Below, in pieces: positions 62,335 through 64,000 of a DNA stretch of 64,000 nt. Position numbers and translations under genes: made by a program. The notes beneath the pieces are model-generated. The model had not been told where the DNA came from. It searched no databases and saw only the letters and a program-made list of their open reading frames with translations. This DNA is from Epiperipatus broadwayi. Lineage: Eukaryota; Onychophora; Udeonychophora; Euonychophora; Peripatidae. The stretch covers positions 1,860,001-1,924,000 of the forward strand of contig JAQFVV010006341.1 in the NCBI GenBank assembly GCA_028023455.1, read 5' to 3'. Each line of letters starts with the position of its first letter. Within the stretch, counting starts at the first letter, position 1.

Positions 62335-62625
62335 TGTCATATATTGGACTATTTCCATCATCTATGAGTGAATGTTGAATGTATAGAAAATTTTAAACTT
62401 TTCAAATACAAACAACTTGTTAGTAATAACACACAAATAGACAACACAGGTCAAGATTTGTACAGTGTTTCAAGTAATATTATTCTCTACTCTTCTTCAG
62501 GTGTTGCTGGCCTGATATGCATTATGTCGAACTTGTGTATTGAATTTAAGGCAAATGCTCTAACCAACTCAGCTATTCTGTCAAAGGCAACAGATAGTAG
62601 AAATTTGATATATTTATATATGAGG
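62335..62625 (-). mobile_element. Penelope 3' region with tRNA-like and hammerhead-like parts
   Basis: It lies directly downstream of the GIY-YIG reading frame on the minus strand and aligns with 44935-45265. In order: tRNA-like segment (62580-62520: AATAGCTGAGTTGGTTAGAG, then a B-box AAGTTCGACAT), GGCCAGCAACAC, hammerhead-like core, GTTGTCTATTTGTGTG, and the end GGAAATAGTCCAATATATG. In Penelope elements the hammerhead lies in the pseudo-LTR, so this is probably that unit. Confidence 0.6.
62467..62500 (-). ncRNA. Hammerhead-like motif (second group) in Penelope 3' region
   Basis: Minus strand: CTGAAGA, one A, GAGT with ACTT (one G-U or mismatch), GAAAC, then ACTGTA. It is weaker than the copy at 45080-45113. 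Confidence 0.35.
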
Positions 62626-62659
62626 GTTGGTTCAAATCCTTTTTTTAATATTAATTTTT

Positions 62660-63060
62660 CCTCAGAGCAAGATTAATTAGAGACTTCCATACATTGTGTA
62701 TTGCCACACTGGACTGACTTATAGGATTATTTATCATTGTCATTTGAGCAACTTCCTTGAATTTTTTATGCATTTTTTCTCTTTATCCAATATTTTTGTA
62801 TTTTCCCAATTAAACATAGTCATTAGTACATACATGGTCTGCTATGTTAGACACTTCTGCTTTTTCTCTTTTAATCATTAGTATGTGTTCTTTCAATAGC
62901 TGTTTGACAGGGTGACAGGTTTCACCAATGTATTTCCTTCCACATTCACATGGTATATTATAGATGCAGTTTTTATTTTTCAGCATTTCCGATTTAGACT
63001 CAGTAGAAGTAAGAATTCCTTGAAGTATATAGGCAGATACTAAGTACTTAGTATGCACCC
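62660..63060 (-). pseudogene. Penelope-like element, GIY-YIG endonuclease end
   Basis: The open segment 63058-62810 reads LQGILTSTESKSEML, then CIYNIPCECGRKYIGETCHP and VKQLLKEHI. CIYNIPC with KYIGET is the GIY-YIG core of Penelope proteins, whose nuclease nicks the target for reverse transcription. After a frameshift near 62815 the tail continues with NWENTKILDKEKK and, in another frame, NNPISQSSVAIHNVWKSLI to a stop near 62665, the usual C-terminus. The invariant Arg of the nuclease appears lost (VKQLLKEH where R.KEH is usual). Confidence 0.75.
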
Positions 63061-63615
63061 AATGCTATGTTGAAATTTAGACATTATGGTTATAGTGGAA
63101 AATCATTTAACTTTCTAATGTAAATGTAAATCAGAAGGGATCATTCCTAAGGGTTTGCAGTTAAAACCTCCTATTTCCTCCAAAAGAACTGAGAAGATTA
63201 TTCAGAGAGCAAATGAGGCCTTATTGAGAGAAAGTATAAAGGTTCAGCGCTTTTACAAGTATGAATATTTCTCACCAAGGTATTTCCTTCCACATTCACA
63301 TGGTATTTTATAGATGCAGTTTTTATTTTTCAGCATTTCCGGTTTAGGCTCAGTAGAAGTAAGAATTCCTTGAAGTGGCAGATACTAAGTACTCAGTATG
63401 CACCCAATGCTATGTTGAAATTTAGACATTATGGTTAAAGTAGAAAATCATTTAACTTTCTTATGTAAATGTAAATCAGAAGGGATCATTCCTAAGGGTT
63501 TGCAGTTAAAACCTCCTATTTCCTCCAAAAGAACTGAGAAGATTTTTCAGAGAGCAAATGAGGCCTTATTGAGAGAAAGTATAAAGGTTCAGCACTTTTA
63601 CAAGTATGAAGATTT
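62922..63615. repeat. 350-bp tandem duplication across a Penelope inversion junction
   Basis: 62922-63271 and 63272-63615 repeat the same order: GIY-YIG start on minus fused to the N-terminal segment on plus. They share TCACCAAxGTATTTCCTTCC at the left and TTTTACAAGTATGAA at the right, with a small indel at 63030/63375. Confidence 0.85.
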
Positions 63616-64000
63616 CTCAAGAATTTGTCAAGCGGTGGACAGATTATGTTGTAAGTTACATGCAAAGATAAAAGAACTTCAGAAGAAGAAGCTTGTAAAT
63701 TTATTGGGCAAGTCACAAGTCATATTGCAACTAGTCTGTCAGCTTTGTCAGTGAAAAATCTTAGTTCTAAACACCTTACTGATGCTGAATTCTTGAAAAA
63801 GGTTTGAGCTTTGCCATTATACCATCTATTGTCCCATTATTTGATATAATGGTAGCCACTGGAGAGGTGATCCAAAATTTGCCTCTGGAAGAAGTATCAG
63901 ACTCACACTGGAGAGTTAAAAGGACACTTAAAAGACATCATGTGAACAAGCAGAAATGAAACATTTCATGTGTTGAGAGGAAAACTATTAAATCTCAAAC
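63075..64000 (+). pseudogene. Penelope-like element, N-terminal part, runs off window
   Basis: The best open part is 63431-63754: HLTFLCKCKSEGIIPKGLQL, then KPPISSKRTEKIFQRANEA and KIKELQKKKLVNL. After frameshifts it continues NLSSKHLTDAEFLKKGLSFA, IPSIVPLFDIMVA, RVKRTLKRHHVNKQ and NISCVERKTIKS to the edge. This is the conserved block upstream of the Penelope RT. The first 190 bp of the segment are present twice because of the tandem duplication. It runs opposite to the GIY-YIG end beside it. The RT should lie beyond the window. Confidence 0.75.

Overview
This window is AT-rich nuclear DNA from an animal, probably an invertebrate. The evidence is two conserved metazoan genes with GT/AG introns, one of them about 22 kb long, set in a dense bed of decayed transposons: non-LTR LINEs of several families, Penelope-like elements, a Ty3/Gypsy element, hAT relics, a Merlin-like DNA transposon, MITEs and foldbacks. 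I cannot name the species. A short run of irregular CCCTAA repeats hints at TTAGGG-type telomeres.

Host genes sit in the middle, head to head. A TMED1/TMED5-like p24 cargo-receptor gene runs leftward; only its first coding exon (28175-28336) is recognisable. A BRD10 (KIAA2026)-like bromodomain gene runs rightward; its first coding exon (29166-29556) and second (51634-51802) join in phase to give a nearly complete bromodomain. About 0.8 kb between the two start codons should hold a divergent promoter. Nearly everything from 29.5 to 51.6 kb is therefore BRD10 intron, and 51.8 kb onward is probably the next intron.

Left part (1-28 kb): an RTE-type LINE reading frame open to the window edge (1-1475, minus), the 3' end of a second LINE (1476-2037, plus), a hAT relic with BED finger, a 454-bp-period tandem dimer carrying hammerhead ribozymes (4431-5315, minus), a Penelope N-terminal relic, a large inverted repeat (6971-7914), a 2.7-kb Merlin-like element with satellite-like interior (13135-15838), a decayed CR1/Jockey-like LINE (18.2-21.1 kb), other LINE pieces, and a second hAT relic (25.7-26.7 kb).

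Intron region (29.6-51.6 kb): a Penelope C-terminal foldback, several old and one intact-looking hammerhead repeat, a LINE relic, a Penelope 3' end with tRNA-like and hammerhead-like segments, and a Gypsy relic. Right end (55.8-64 kb): LINE relics, a palindromic MITE, and rearranged Penelope parts (GIY-YIG end on minus, N-terminal end on plus).

The most notable theme is hammerhead RNA. One family has a full type I fold (two-part stem I, CUGAUGA, 4-bp stem II, GAAA, 2-bp stem III, GUC cleavage site) in three copies, two of them in tandem as expected for a metazoan retrozyme. A second group of five loci shares a hammerhead-like core with one conserved extra nucleotide, and two of these lie in Penelope 3' ends next to a tRNA-like segment. 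All of this is read by eye; no searches or folding programs were run.
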